A stretch of DNA of 64,000 bases. Source: JAXDMK01 sp963765955. Its GTDB lineage: Bacteria; Actinomycetota; Acidimicrobiia; Acidimicrobiales; AC-14. Where the stretch lies: the NCBI GenBank assembly GCA_963765955.1, contig CAVXYA010000009.1, positions 62,001 to 126,000 on the forward strand. The letters run 5' to 3'. Shown in pieces: positions 43,296-52,891 of the stretch. The number at the start of each line of letters is the position of its first letter. The stretch's first letter is position 1. A program made the position numbers and the translations under genes. Below the pieces are notes generated by a model. The model saw only the letters and a list, made by a program, of their open reading frames with translations. It was not told where the DNA came from and did not search any database.

Positions 43296-45370
43296 ATGAC
43301 ACTCGTCCACGAGCTCCGGGTCCACGGAGTCGGGGGTGCGCACGGCGCCCGGATGCTCGGATTCGAGTCTGCGTCCGACGTGACGGTCGTCGGTGAAGGA
43401 GTCGGCGGCACGGCCTTCCTGGCCCGCCGGACCGACCGGAGCGTGGAGAGCTACGACTGGGGCGACCTCACCTCCGGCACGGGCTTGCTTCGGTCCCTCT
43501 GGGTCGTCCTGCTCCCCTTCACCCTCCTCAACCTGGCCGGCTGGATGCACCCTCCCGTGCCGCGCTCCTCGCAAGGACGGGTGAAGGGGATCCGAGGCTT
43601 GGTTCACGCCTTGTCGGGGCTGCTCACGATGGTGTACGTCTTGAGCTTCGCCATAATCGTCGTCGACATCCTGGGATGGCAATGGTCGCGCCGGCTGGCG
43701 TCCCCGGGCGAGGAATGCGCCTACGCAGTGGGCAAGGTGCTCGACCCGACACTGGGGTCTCAAAGAACGGGAGTCCTCGCCGCCCTGATTGGTTTGGGCC
43801 TCGTGGTCGGCGGCGTCTGGTATGTGGCCGGCAAATCGCAGGTCCGCTTCGAGAAAGCGCCGCTCTCACCCGAGATGAAAGGTGACTTGACCGGTCGAGA
43901 ACCGTGGGGTGCCGACGAGCGGCTGGACCACAGTGGCTTCTTCTTCGACCCAGGCGCAGCCGGGAGGATTCGGCTCGTCCATACCGCGATCCTCGTGGTC
44001 ACGGGACTTGGGGTCGCCGGGTGGACGTACTGGTGCGCGTGGGTGGACGACACGCCACCAGCGCGATTGGACATCGGCTACGCCCTCGCCGTAGTGAACT
44101 CGATCGCCATCATCCTGGTCGTCGCCCTGGCCGTGATGTCCTGGAGTAACGGAAGAACAGGTCGGGAGCGGTGGGTGCCGGCGGCCCCGCCATCGCCGCC
44201 ACCCTCGGATTCATCCTCGCCAATGCGGTGTTCGCGGGGCATGTTGCTCGCCCAGAAGCGACTGAACGACTGGCCGAAGCGTCCGGACATGGCGCCGAAG
44301 ATCCTCCCCGGTACGGAGATCAACCTGGTCGACGTCTGGGGACTGATGATCATCCTCTTCGCACTCATAGGGCTTGGCTTCGGTTTGTGGTGGCGCCGTC
44401 CTCAGGGGGTGGAAGACATCCTCGAGCGTCGGAGGTCGTCACCAGGTGGCGCCGTCGACGGGCTCGACGAGGGGTACCGCAGGTCCATCGGGCGGAGCCG
44501 GGCGCTCGCCACGAGGGCACGGCTGAGCGGCCACATCGCCCTGTCGGTGGCCGCGCTGCTCGTGCTCGCCAACTTGGCCGCCGTCGGCTGGCGCGTGGGC
44601 TTCCAGATCCGGGCTCACGGGTTCTTGCATCCGTTCCTGTCACCGCCGACGGCGCTCGACAACTTCTTCTACCGGGTCGGGGCCTACCTCCTGCCGCTGC
44701 TCGTCGTGCTCCTCGTCCAGCTCGTCAGCAAGGGCCGCAAGGGCGTACGCACGTTCGCCGCGACCCTCTGGGATGTCATGACGTTCTGGCCCCGCCGGTT
44801 CTCGCCCTTCGCAGCGCGTCCTACTCGGAGCAGGCCATACCGGAGTTGTACGGCCGGATCGTCCACCACGTCCATAACGAGCGGCAGCGGCATCCGTTGG
44901 TGCTCAGCGTGCACAGCCAGGGTTCGATCCTGGCCTTCGTGGTGTTGGCGCCCATGCCCGCCGCCGACCTCCAACAGGTCGCGCTGGTCACCTACGGCTC
45001 GCCCATCTCGACGATCTACGGAACGTTCTTCCCCGCCTACTTGGGCCCCGACGAGGTGGAGAAGGTGCGGGCCAAGCTTCCGGCGCCCGGAGCCGGTCTC
45101 CTGGGGTGGCGGAACTTCTACCGAGCCACCGACCCTATCGGGGGTCCGGTCTTCCTCTCAGGACCGCGCACCACCCCGGAGGCGGATTGCCAGCTCGACG
45201 ACCCGTTCCGGGGCGACGTCAGCTCGCCCCCGTCCGCCACCACTCCTCCGCTCGAGCGTGATCGGCCTCCGTGGACGCAGCTGGCGATCCACTCCTATTA
45301 CGCACAGGAGCCGGTTTTGAAACGCTGGGTGCGCGAGCTGAAGGCAGCCATGGGGTCGGGTCCGCCATGA
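43296..45370 (+). CDS. Polytopic membrane protein with alpha/beta-hydrolase (lipase-like) domain, three frame breaks
   Basis: About 690 residues. The N terminus VHELRVHGVGGAHGARMLG resembles the first strand and HG oxyanion turn of alpha/beta-hydrolases. Then come VESYDWGDLTSGTGLLRSLW and about eight membrane helices in the middle, and the C-terminal part has the nucleophile elbow LVLSVHSQGSILAF. FYRATDPIGGPVF (likely Asp) and LAIHSYYAQEP (likely His) complete a catalytic triad. The membrane helices would be inserted into the hydrolase fold. Frame changes near 44170, 44250 and 44820 are needed. A similar uncharacterised family exists in Streptomyces, as I recall. Enzymatic activity is inferred. 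Confidence 0.7.
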
Positions 45371-45462
45371 ACGCTGATCCGAGAATCCGCCGCTGACGCG
45401 GCCCGGCCCGCTGGGTCGGGCGGCCTGCCCGCCGGAACCACGCCCACCACGATGCGCCGGTG

Positions 45463-48436
45463 TCAGGGTGCCGGTTGGGCCGTCATCCGGGCGAAGTCAC
45501 TCGCCGCCGTCTGGTTGAACGCCAGCTGGTACAGCTGGTCGATGTCGTCGAGAATCCCAGGACTGAGCGCCCATCCGAGGGGGAGCCGCCGTCCCGGATG
45601 GGTGTACATGGCGAACTTGAGCACCTGCACCTTGTCCCGCCCGGCAGCGGTACGGAGGCCGTCGAGCGCCTCTTTGCTCTGGGCGCTCCCGGTCAGGATC
45701 CCGAGCTCCGCCTGGAGGACGCGGAGCGGCTCGGCCAGATCCGACTTGAGCTCCGGCACCTTCGTGGTCGTCGCCGGCGTTCTCGCCGTTCTCGATCTCG
45801 ACGACGAGGGGTTGGACGGGCCGGTACCCGCCGAGGTTGGCCGACTTGTACCTGTCCAGGAGAGGCGAGACCACGCCATAGAGCTCGCCGATCTGCCCGG
45901 CACCCGAGTTCTCCAGGTAGCCGCCGTCGACGACGTCGACACCGGAGTCGACGTCACGGGCGCACTCGTCCCCGCCGAGCAGGTGGCCCGACGGGGTGGC
46001 CAACGGGAACCGGGCCGAGAGGAAGGCCGCGTCGAAGAGGTAAATGTCCTGATCGTCGCAGAGGACGTCGCGCAGGTCGACGGACCCGCCGGCCCACGAG
46101 TAGCTCAGCTCGTCGGTGACGGCCGCCGAGCCGTCCAGGGGGAGATGTTGAAGCGCTGACCTGTGCGCACGACCGTCCCGTTGAGCAACATCAGCGGCAC
46201 CTGGCCGGAACAAGCGTCCTGCAGCTGCAGGAACCCGACGTCATCGAGGGCCCTCCCGACGAGCGGCCCGCACGCCGACCCCTGCACCGTGCTGAACGGG
46301 CGGGACCAGCCCTCGATGAGCACCTCGGCCCGATCCTGGCCCGGCGCCAACCCGATCGCGGCCAGCGTCAGCTCGCCGAGGACGGCCTTGCCCAGCAGCG
46401 GGCCGACATGGTCTTTGCCCAACGCCGGCACCGAGTCGGTCCGCTGGTCCACCGGTGCGAGATGTTGGGCCACGGTCGATACGATCCCGACACTGCCCCC
46501 GGACGCGCCGCCGGCCGCGAACAGGAACCGGAACGGGTTGGCCTGCCCTGCGGCTACGCCCGCTCGGCCGTTCAGGCACGGGTCTGAGCCTTCCGCCGGC
46601 GGGGCCAGGAACAGGCAATCGAGCACCCGTGCCGTCCACGCCGCAGCCCGCACACCGCCGCCGCTGGCGGTGACGAGGACGAGCGGCACGGGGGTGGTGT
46701 CGGTGTTGCCGTCACCCACCTTGGCGTTGGCGACCAGCCAGGAGCAGAGCAGGGAGGCGACGGCCGGCTCATGCGGGCGGGGCTCTGTGGTCTGGAGCGC
46801 CTCGAGCAGGGCCTTGTCGGAACACGTGGCCGGGCCGTCCGCCGTCCACGTCATCGTGCGCACCACGTGCGGCGACTCCTTCTCGTTCTCCCACTGCGCC
46901 GTCACCGCGGTCGCGACGACGAACCAGATCAGGAGCAGGGCGACGACTGGCGTGCTGCGAAACCCGAGCCTGGCGATCAACGCCGGCCGGTCCCAGTCGG
47001 CCAGCAGCAGGCGGGCCGCGCCGCAGGTCGCGGCAAAGGCGGTGAGGCCGAGAAGGAGCACCCCGAACGACGACAGCCAATGCCCGAGGGTCGGCATGAC
47101 GTCGACCTTCGTCCCCACGACGGCGACGGCGATCGGCGCCAGGCTCAGCACCAGGAGCGCGCCGGCCAGACCCTTGTGATCGACGAACCGGTCCCAGCGC
47201 GATAGTGGAAGCCTCTTGGACGAGTCCGTCTCGATGACGGGAATCTCGGGTCCTTGCAGGCAGTACCAGGCGACGCCGGCCCCCGCGGACAACAACGCCA
47301 CCGCCACGAACGCGAGCAGTGCGAGGCTCCCGCCCGAGGCGTCGGTTGCCAGCTCGCCCGAGAACAACCGCCCGGCGAGCATGGCCAGGCTGGCCGCGGG
47401 CAGCAGGGCGGCAGCGGCGTAAACACCCCGTCCCGAGCGCTCCCCCACCGGCGGGTCGGGCGGCTCGTCCGCTGAGGGGACAGCGACCAGTGCCGACCCC
47501 AGGCCGATGACGAGGATGATCGCGCCGAGGGCCAGGGGGCCGGTCATCCGGCCTGCCCACAGCAGGAGGCCGCCGGCGGCGGCAACGCCGAGACCGTAGA
47601 GGATCAGCCGTCCCGCCGGGGGTGGCACTGCCGGGGGGAGCCGGATGCGGCTCACCATGACGACCACGAACAGGTAGAGGCTCACCTCGAGGAGGAGCAG
47701 GAGGGATCCTGGGCCCCGCTCGAGCTCGCGACGTAGCAGGTCCTCGGCCTGGGCCCCGATGTCGGCGAACTGCAGGAGCCCGGAGAAGGCGATGGCCATG
47801 AAGAGCACCAACCGGGCCGTCGCCGGCGACTGTCGGTACGCCGCCCGGCCCTCCTGGAGCGCGTCGAAGCGACGCACCGCCACGATGAGCACCAGGATGA
47901 CAGCTCCGCCGATCTTGACTGGGCCCAGGACCTTGAAGGCGAACGCGAATCCCAACGGGTTCGATTGGACGCTGAGGGCGAGATCGAGGAGCGCTCCGAT
48001 GACCGCGACGAGGGTGACGATCGCGAGCAGACCGTGGAGCCACTTGCCCCAGCCCCCCAGCTCGGCGCGTGCCTGATGACGAGGTGCGCGAACCAGGCCA
48101 GCAGCCCGATCGAGACAAGGGCCACGACGACATGGATCCAGACCATCACCTGCGGCTCGACCGGGTTGAACGTGGCCAGCGCTGTGGCCCCGCTCTCCCA
48201 GGACTCGAAGGCGGCCGCGGCACCCTTGCCATGGAGGCGGGAGTACGGGACCTCCTCGGCGCCGGGGACTCGCAGCCGCCCGATCTGGTCCTCCAACGCC
48301 TGCAGGAACGACAGCAGCACCACCGCCGTCAGCCCGCTGAACGCCAGCTTGACGCCCTGGCGCCCGCGTCCGAGAGCCGCGATTCCCCGACGCGCCCGCG
48401 CGCCACCCGGCCTCCCGAGGTCTTGCCTTCGGTCAT
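45463..48436 (-). CDS. Polytopic membrane protein with C-terminal patatin-like phospholipase domain, four frame breaks
   Basis: About 990 residues. The N-terminal half has about ten membrane helices (for example AVILVLIVAVRRFDAL, GSLLLLLEVSLYLFVVVMV, and LILYGLGVAAAGGLLLWAG). The C-terminal 400 residues are patatin-like: the glycine-rich oxyanion loop LVTASGGGVRAAAW, the nucleophile GGASGGSVGI, and the catalytic Asp in VDVVDGGYLENSG (DGG). Patatins cleave membrane lipids. The frame changes near 48355, 48065, 46140 and 45760. ATG at 48436 follows GGGAGGGGCG. It converges on the alpha/beta-hydrolase membrane gene with a 92-bp gap. Confidence 0.72.
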
Positions 48437-48537
48437 CGCCCCTCCCGCCTCACGAGCCCACCCGCCGTGAGTCAAGCACGAAGTAGGTCGCCCGCGGGTC
48501 GTCGATCGTCGTCGATGGCGGCGCGTACCTTGGCCGG

Positions 48538-50064
48538 GTGCTGCTGGCCGAGGTGGTGCGGACGTCGGAGGCGGTGGCGTCGACGCCGGCCCGGCTGGCC
48601 AAGGTGACGAGCCTCGCCGACCTGCTCCGGCGGTTGGCGCCGGACGAGGTGGAGGCGGCGGTCTCGTTCCTGATCGGGCGCCCCCGGCAGGGCAAGGTCG
48701 GCATCGGCTGGGCGACCCTGCGGGCCGTCGATCCACCCCCGGCCGAGAACCCGTCCATCGAGATTCTTGAGCTCGACCGGGCGGTGACCGAGCTGCAGGC
48801 GCTGGAAGGACAGGGCTCGGGCGCCGTCCGCCTCGGCCTGCTCGGGGACCTGGTGGCCCGGGCGACAGCCCCCGAGGCGGACTTCATCCGCCGGGTCCTG
48901 CTCGGTGAGCTGCGCCAGGGCGCGGTCCAGGGGGTGATGGCGGACGCCGTGGCCCGGGCCTCGGGCATCCCGATCGCCACCGTCCGCCGGGCCGCCATGC
49001 TGGCCGGCGACCTGGCCCGGGTGGCGACCGTCGCCCTGACCGAGGGCGAGCCGGGCCTGTCCGCCATCGGCCTCGACGTGCTCCGCCCCGTCCTGCCCAT
49101 GCTCGCCTCGACCTCGCCGGACGTGGCCTCCGCCCTCTCCGAGCTCGGCCCCTCGCTGGTGGAGTGGAAGCTCGACGGCGCCCGCGTCCAGGCCCATCGG
49201 CGGGGCGACGAGGTCCGCCTCTACACCCGCAACCTCAACGACGTGACCGATCGCCTGCCGGCCGTCGTCGACCTGCTCCGCTCGCTCGACGTCGACCGGG
49301 TCGTGCTCGACGGAGAGATCCTGGGCGTGAGCGACGACGGGCCGGAGGCGTTCCAGGAGACGATGAGCAGCTTCGGACGGCGGACCGGTCCGCCGGGCCG
49401 GGCGTCGCTCGGCGTGTGGTTCTTCGACTGCCTCCACCTCGACGGGGAGGACCTGCTCGACCGGCCGCTGGTCGAGCGGGCGGCCGCCCTCGACCGCACC
49501 GGCGCCCCCCGGGTGCCGTCGCTGGCGACCGACGATCTCGACGCCGCCCTCGCCTTCCAGAACGAGGCGCTGGCTGCGGGCCACGAGGGCGTGATGGTGA
49601 AGGCGGTCGGATCGCCCTACGAGGCCGGGCGGCGGGGGGCGGCGTGGCGGAAGGTGAAGCCGGTCCACACCCTCGACCTGGTCGTCTTGGCCGCCGAGTG
49701 GGGGAGCGGCCGCCGCCGGGGTTGGTTGTCGAACCTCCACCTCGGGGCCCGGGATCCCGACGGCGGCTTCGTCATGGTGGGCAAGACGTTCAAGGGCCTC
49801 ACCGACGCCCTCCTCGAGTGGCAGACAGCCGAGTTCCTGGCCCGCGAGTCCGGCCGCCCGCACCCCCACGTCGTCGAGATCGACCCGCCCCTCGTGGTGG
49901 AGATCGCCCTCGACGGGGTGCAGGCGTCCACCCGCTACGCCGGGGGCGTGGCCCTCCGCTTCGCCCGCGTCCGCCGGTACCGCCACGACAAGGACCCGAC
50001 CGACGCCGACACCATCGATGCGGTCCGCACGATGCTCCGGCGGGGGAGCGAGCCCGGCGACTAG
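48538..50064 (+). CDS. ATP-dependent DNA ligase (LigB/LigC type)
   Basis: 508 residues. The N-terminal DNA-binding region (residues 1-200) is like archaeal and eukaryotic ligase I. The adenylation domain has the nucleophilic lysine K211 in motif I EWKLDGARVQ, motif III VVLDGEILG, motif IV GVMVKA, and motif V AWRKVKP. The C-terminal OB domain ends YRHDKDPTDADTIDAVRTML. Complete and unbroken. GTG at 48538 starts VLLAEVVRTSEAVAST. It may back up the NAD-dependent ligase in repair. It lies immediately upstream of the defence operon but ends 92 nt before it. Confidence 0.9.
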   Translation: MLLAEVVRTSEAVASTPARLAKVTSLADLLRRLAPDEVEAAVSFLIGRPRQGKVGIGWATLRAVDPPPAENPSIEILELDRAVTELQALEGQGSGAVRLGLLGDLVARATAPEADFIRRVLLGELRQGAVQGVMADAVARASGIPIATVRRAAMLAGDLARVATVALTEGEPGLSAIGLDVLRPVLPMLASTSPDVASALSELGPSLVEWKLDGARVQAHRRGDEVRLYTRNLNDVTDRLPAVVDLLRSLDVDRVVLDGEILGVSDDGPEAFQETMSSFGRRTGPPGRASLGVWFFDCLHLDGEDLLDRPLVERAAALDRTGAPRVPSLATDDLDAALAFQNEALAAGHEGVMVKAVGSPYEAGRRGAAWRKVKPVHTLDLVVLAAEWGSGRRRGWLSNLHLGARDPDGGFVMVGKTFKGLTDALLEWQTAEFLARESGRPHPHVVEIDPPLVVEIALDGVQASTRYAGGVALRFARVRRYRHDKDPTDADTIDAVRTMLRRGSEPGD

Positions 50065-50156
50065 CTCACGAGGCGAATGCGCCGGGGTCTCCTCGGATCG
50101 CAAGCTCGTAACTACACCCTTGTACTCTGTCTCACCCCTCGGCCAGACTGGGTCCC

Positions 50157-51698
50157 ATGTCGGAACCGGCTGAGGTGGCGCGGCTTCGGCTGTATGCCTA
50201 TGCCACCGCCCCTGAGGCAGGCGGCTACGTCGCCATCATGAGGCTGTTCGTCGGCGCTCTCCTCGCCGAGTGGTCCGCCCACGACCTTGCCGAGCGAGGC
50301 CTCGACCTGCCCGTCGAGGTCATCGAGCAGCGGCTGCGCTTCCTCGAACAGCACGGCAACCTCTTGGCCAGCCCCCGTGAGGTGCGGGTCACCTCCATCG
50401 CCGAGTACCAGCGCCAGCCGGCCCGGTATGCGATGACGAGCCTGGGCGTGCGCGTGCATCGCCAGGTCGAGGAGGTGCTGGCCGCGGCAGGGGGCGCCCG
50501 GGAGGTGCCTCGCGAGCTGCTGGCGGCGGTGGCCCACCGGCTCACGGCATTGGCCCGGCTGTCGCCGGCCGAGGTGGCCGCCACCGACCCCGCCCGAATG
50601 GCCGAGACGGTGTCCACCGTGTTCCTCCAGTTCGAGACGTTCGCCAGTGCCGTCACCGACTTCTACAGCTACGTCGGCTCGGTGCTGGCCCGGGCCGACC
50701 TCGACGACGAGGAGTGGTTGGGCTTCAAGCATCTGCTGCTCGACTACCTCGAGACGATCGTCGAGAGCGTCACCCGCCACACCACGTCGATCCGGCTGGC
50801 GCTCGACCGGCTCGCGCCGCTCATCCCGCTGGTGGTCGAGCGGGCTGCAGCCGCCGACCCGGCCGCCGAAGCGCTGCGGGCGGCCAGCCCGGGGGGCGAG
50901 GGGGTGCAACGGGCGCGCGGCCGTTCCGTCGACGACTGGGTCGAGCTTCGAGCCTGGTTCGGCGACCCCGGCGACCGGACCTCGGGCTCGCAACAGCTTC
51001 GAGCGGCGGCCGTCCGGGCGGTGGGAGCACTTTTGGCCAACGTCAAGCGCATGAACTCGGCCAGCAGCCGGGAGACGTCGGTCCGCCGGCACTTCCTCCG
51101 CCTGGCCGGTTGGCTCGACTCGGCTACTCCCCACGACGCCCACGTCCTGTACACGTCCGCCTTCGCCCTGTACGGCGCCCGCCACCTTGGTGTCCCGCTC
51201 GAGGCCGAGATCGGCGAGGCCCTTCCCGCTTCGACCAGTTGGTGGCTGGCGCCGCCCGCCCCGGTCCCCGTCAGCATCCGTGAGCGGGGGGACCGAACGC
51301 CTCGGGGTGGGGTGGTCCGGGTCGTCGACCACCGCGCCCAGAAGGAGCGGCTCGTCGCCGAGCGCCGTCGGGAGGCCGAGCAGCGGGCCCAGGCCGTGGC
51401 CGAGCTCCTCGCGGTGGGCGACCGGCTCGACGAGGTGCGGCTGTCGGGCGCCGCCCTCCAGGTTCTGTTCGAGCTTCTCGGCCAGGCGACGGCCCGGTTC
51501 GGGCCCGAGCTGGCCGGCGCCTCGGCGGCGCTGGTCGACGCCGGCGTGGTGTTGTGGGTCGAGCCGTCGCCCCGCCCGACGACGCTGCGCAGCGCGGTGG
51601 GCAATCTGACCGTCGAGGGCTTCCGCCTGGCGATCACCGAGGCCGGCCGTCGTCCTGTCCCGACGAGGGGCGAGAGAGCCGAGGGGCTGGCGGAATGA
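50157..51698 (+). CDS. jetA: Wadjet-type defence protein JetA (DUF2397/TIGR02677)
   Basis: 513 residues. First gene of the conserved four-gene cassette TIGR02677-TIGR02680, the DUF2397/DUF2398 form of Wadjet (type III in my recollection). Wadjet cuts incoming circular plasmids after loop extrusion. JetA and JetB are the kleisin/MukF-E-like partners of the SMC subunit. The N-terminal segment RLRLYAYATAPEAGGYVAIMRLFVGALLAEW and later VFLQFETFASAVTDFYSYVGSVLARADLDDEEWLGFKHLLLDYLE identify the family. ATG at 50157; a possible -10 TACTCT lies near 50123. Overlaps jetB by 4 nt. Confidence 0.88.
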   Translation: MSEPAEVARLRLYAYATAPEAGGYVAIMRLFVGALLAEWSAHDLAERGLDLPVEVIEQRLRFLEQHGNLLASPREVRVTSIAEYQRQPARYAMTSLGVRVHRQVEEVLAAAGGAREVPRELLAAVAHRLTALARLSPAEVAATDPARMAETVSTVFLQFETFASAVTDFYSYVGSVLARADLDDEEWLGFKHLLLDYLETIVESVTRHTTSIRLALDRLAPLIPLVVERAAAADPAAEALRAASPGGEGVQRARGRSVDDWVELRAWFGDPGDRTSGSQQLRAAAVRAVGALLANVKRMNSASSRETSVRRHFLRLAGWLDSATPHDAHVLYTSAFALYGARHLGVPLEAEIGEALPASTSWWLAPPAPVPVSIRERGDRTPRGGVVRVVDHRAQKERLVAERRREAEQRAQAVAELLAVGDRLDEVRLSGAALQVLFELLGQATARFGPELAGASAALVDAGVVLWVEPSPRPTTLRSAVGNLTVEGFRLAITEAGRRPVPTRGERAEGLAE

Positions 51699-52891
51699 CC
51701 TCGTCACCGATGTCCACCCGGGAGGCGGCCGAGCGCCAGGACGCAATGCGGCTCCTGCTCCGCCATCCACTCGTGACGGCCGACGGGCCTCACGCCGAAG
51801 GATTCCGGCTCGTGCGCCGTCACCGCGACCAGCTCGGGCGCGACTTCCGCCAGCAGCTCGGGTACCGCCTGGTGGTCGAGACGGGCTTCGCCCGCCTCTA
51901 CAAGGCGGGGCTCGGCCCCCATCGCGCCCGCCCCCTCCGCCGGGCCTCGGGCGCACCCTTCTCGCCCCGCGCCTACTCCTACCTGGCTCTTTGCTGCTCG
52001 GTGCTGCTCACCGGCCGCCAGCAGATGCTGCTGTCATCCCTGATCGACCAGGTCCGACACGCAGCCGTCGAAGCCGGCATCGACCTCGGCCGCGACAGCC
52101 ACGCCGACCGGCGGGCCTTCGTCGCCGCCTTACGGCAGCTCGTCGCCTGGGGGGTGTTGGTCGAGGACGACGGTACGGTCGGCGCCTTCGCCGACGACAG
52201 TGGGGCCGAGGCCCTGCTCTTCGTCCGCCGCGACCTCGTGCGCCACCTGCTGGCCGTGCCGCTGCGGGAGGTAGAGGATCCCGACGAGCTCGTCCGCCTG
52301 GCCGCCGAGCCGGGAGTCGGCACCGGGGCCCGTCACCGTGTCCGCCGCCTCCTCGTGGAGGAGCCGGCGGTGCTGGCCGACGACGTCGACGACGAGTCGT
52401 GGGCCTGGCTGCGACAGTTCCAACGCCGCGAGGCGCGCACATTCGCCGAGCTGTTCGGCCTCGAACTCGAGATCCGGGCCGAGGGCGTGGCTGCCATCGA
52501 CCCGCGGGACGAGCTCACCGACGAGGCCTTCCCCCGTAGCGGCACCGTCGGCCACGCTGCACTCCTGGCGATCAGCCAACTGGCTCGACGACTGCGGCCC
52601 GAGGGGGCGACCCGCGACGCCCCGGTCGGCACGGTCCCGGTCCCGCACGGGTTGCTCGACGAGGTGGTGGCCGACCTGCTCGCCCAACACGGTCAGCGCT
52701 GGCGGAACGAGTATGTCGAGCACCCCGAGCGCCTGCCCCGCGACGTCGAGGACCTGCTCGTCGCCATGGGCCTCCTCCGCCGGGGGCCCGATGGCGGGTT
52801 GCGCCTCACCGCGGTCGCCAACCGTTACGCCCCCGAGGTCGTCGTCGTCCCCCTCGCCTTCTCGTTCGAGCCCATGGAGGCACCCTCGTGA
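51695..52891 (+). CDS. jetB: Wadjet-type defence protein JetB (DUF2398/TIGR02678)
   Basis: 398 residues. Starts in the ATGA overlap with jetA. The family is recognised by AERQDAMRLLLRHPLVTADGPHAEGFRLVRRHRDQLGRDFRQQLGYRL and by AYSYLALCCSVLLTGRQQMLLSSLIDQVR. Winged-helix MukE/ScpB-like partner of the complex. Unbroken. The C terminus RYAPEVVVVPLAFSFEP is also typical. Ends in a GTGA overlap with jetC. Confidence 0.88.
   Translation: MTSSPMSTREAAERQDAMRLLLRHPLVTADGPHAEGFRLVRRHRDQLGRDFRQQLGYRLVVETGFARLYKAGLGPHRARPLRRASGAPFSPRAYSYLALCCSVLLTGRQQMLLSSLIDQVRHAAVEAGIDLGRDSHADRRAFVAALRQLVAWGVLVEDDGTVGAFADDSGAEALLFVRRDLVRHLLAVPLREVEDPDELVRLAAEPGVGTGARHRVRRLLVEEPAVLADDVDDESWAWLRQFQRREARTFAELFGLELEIRAEGVAAIDPRDELTDEAFPRSGTVGHAALLAISQLARRLRPEGATRDAPVGTVPVPHGLLDEVVADLLAQHGQRWRNEYVEHPERLPRDVEDLLVAMGLLRRGPDGGLRLTAVANRYAPEVVVVPLAFSFEPMEAPS

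Noticed and set aside
48472..50103. A 543-residue minus-strand frame opposite the DNA ligase gene
   Set aside because: It is histidine-, glycine- and arginine-rich antisense sequence; the plus strand has every ligase motif.
50060..50150. A tRNA-Lys-derived left attachment site before jetA
   Set aside because: The string ATGCGCCGGGGTCTCCTCGG resembles the tRNA 3' end only weakly, so I cannot claim that the Wadjet operon itself lies inside the island.
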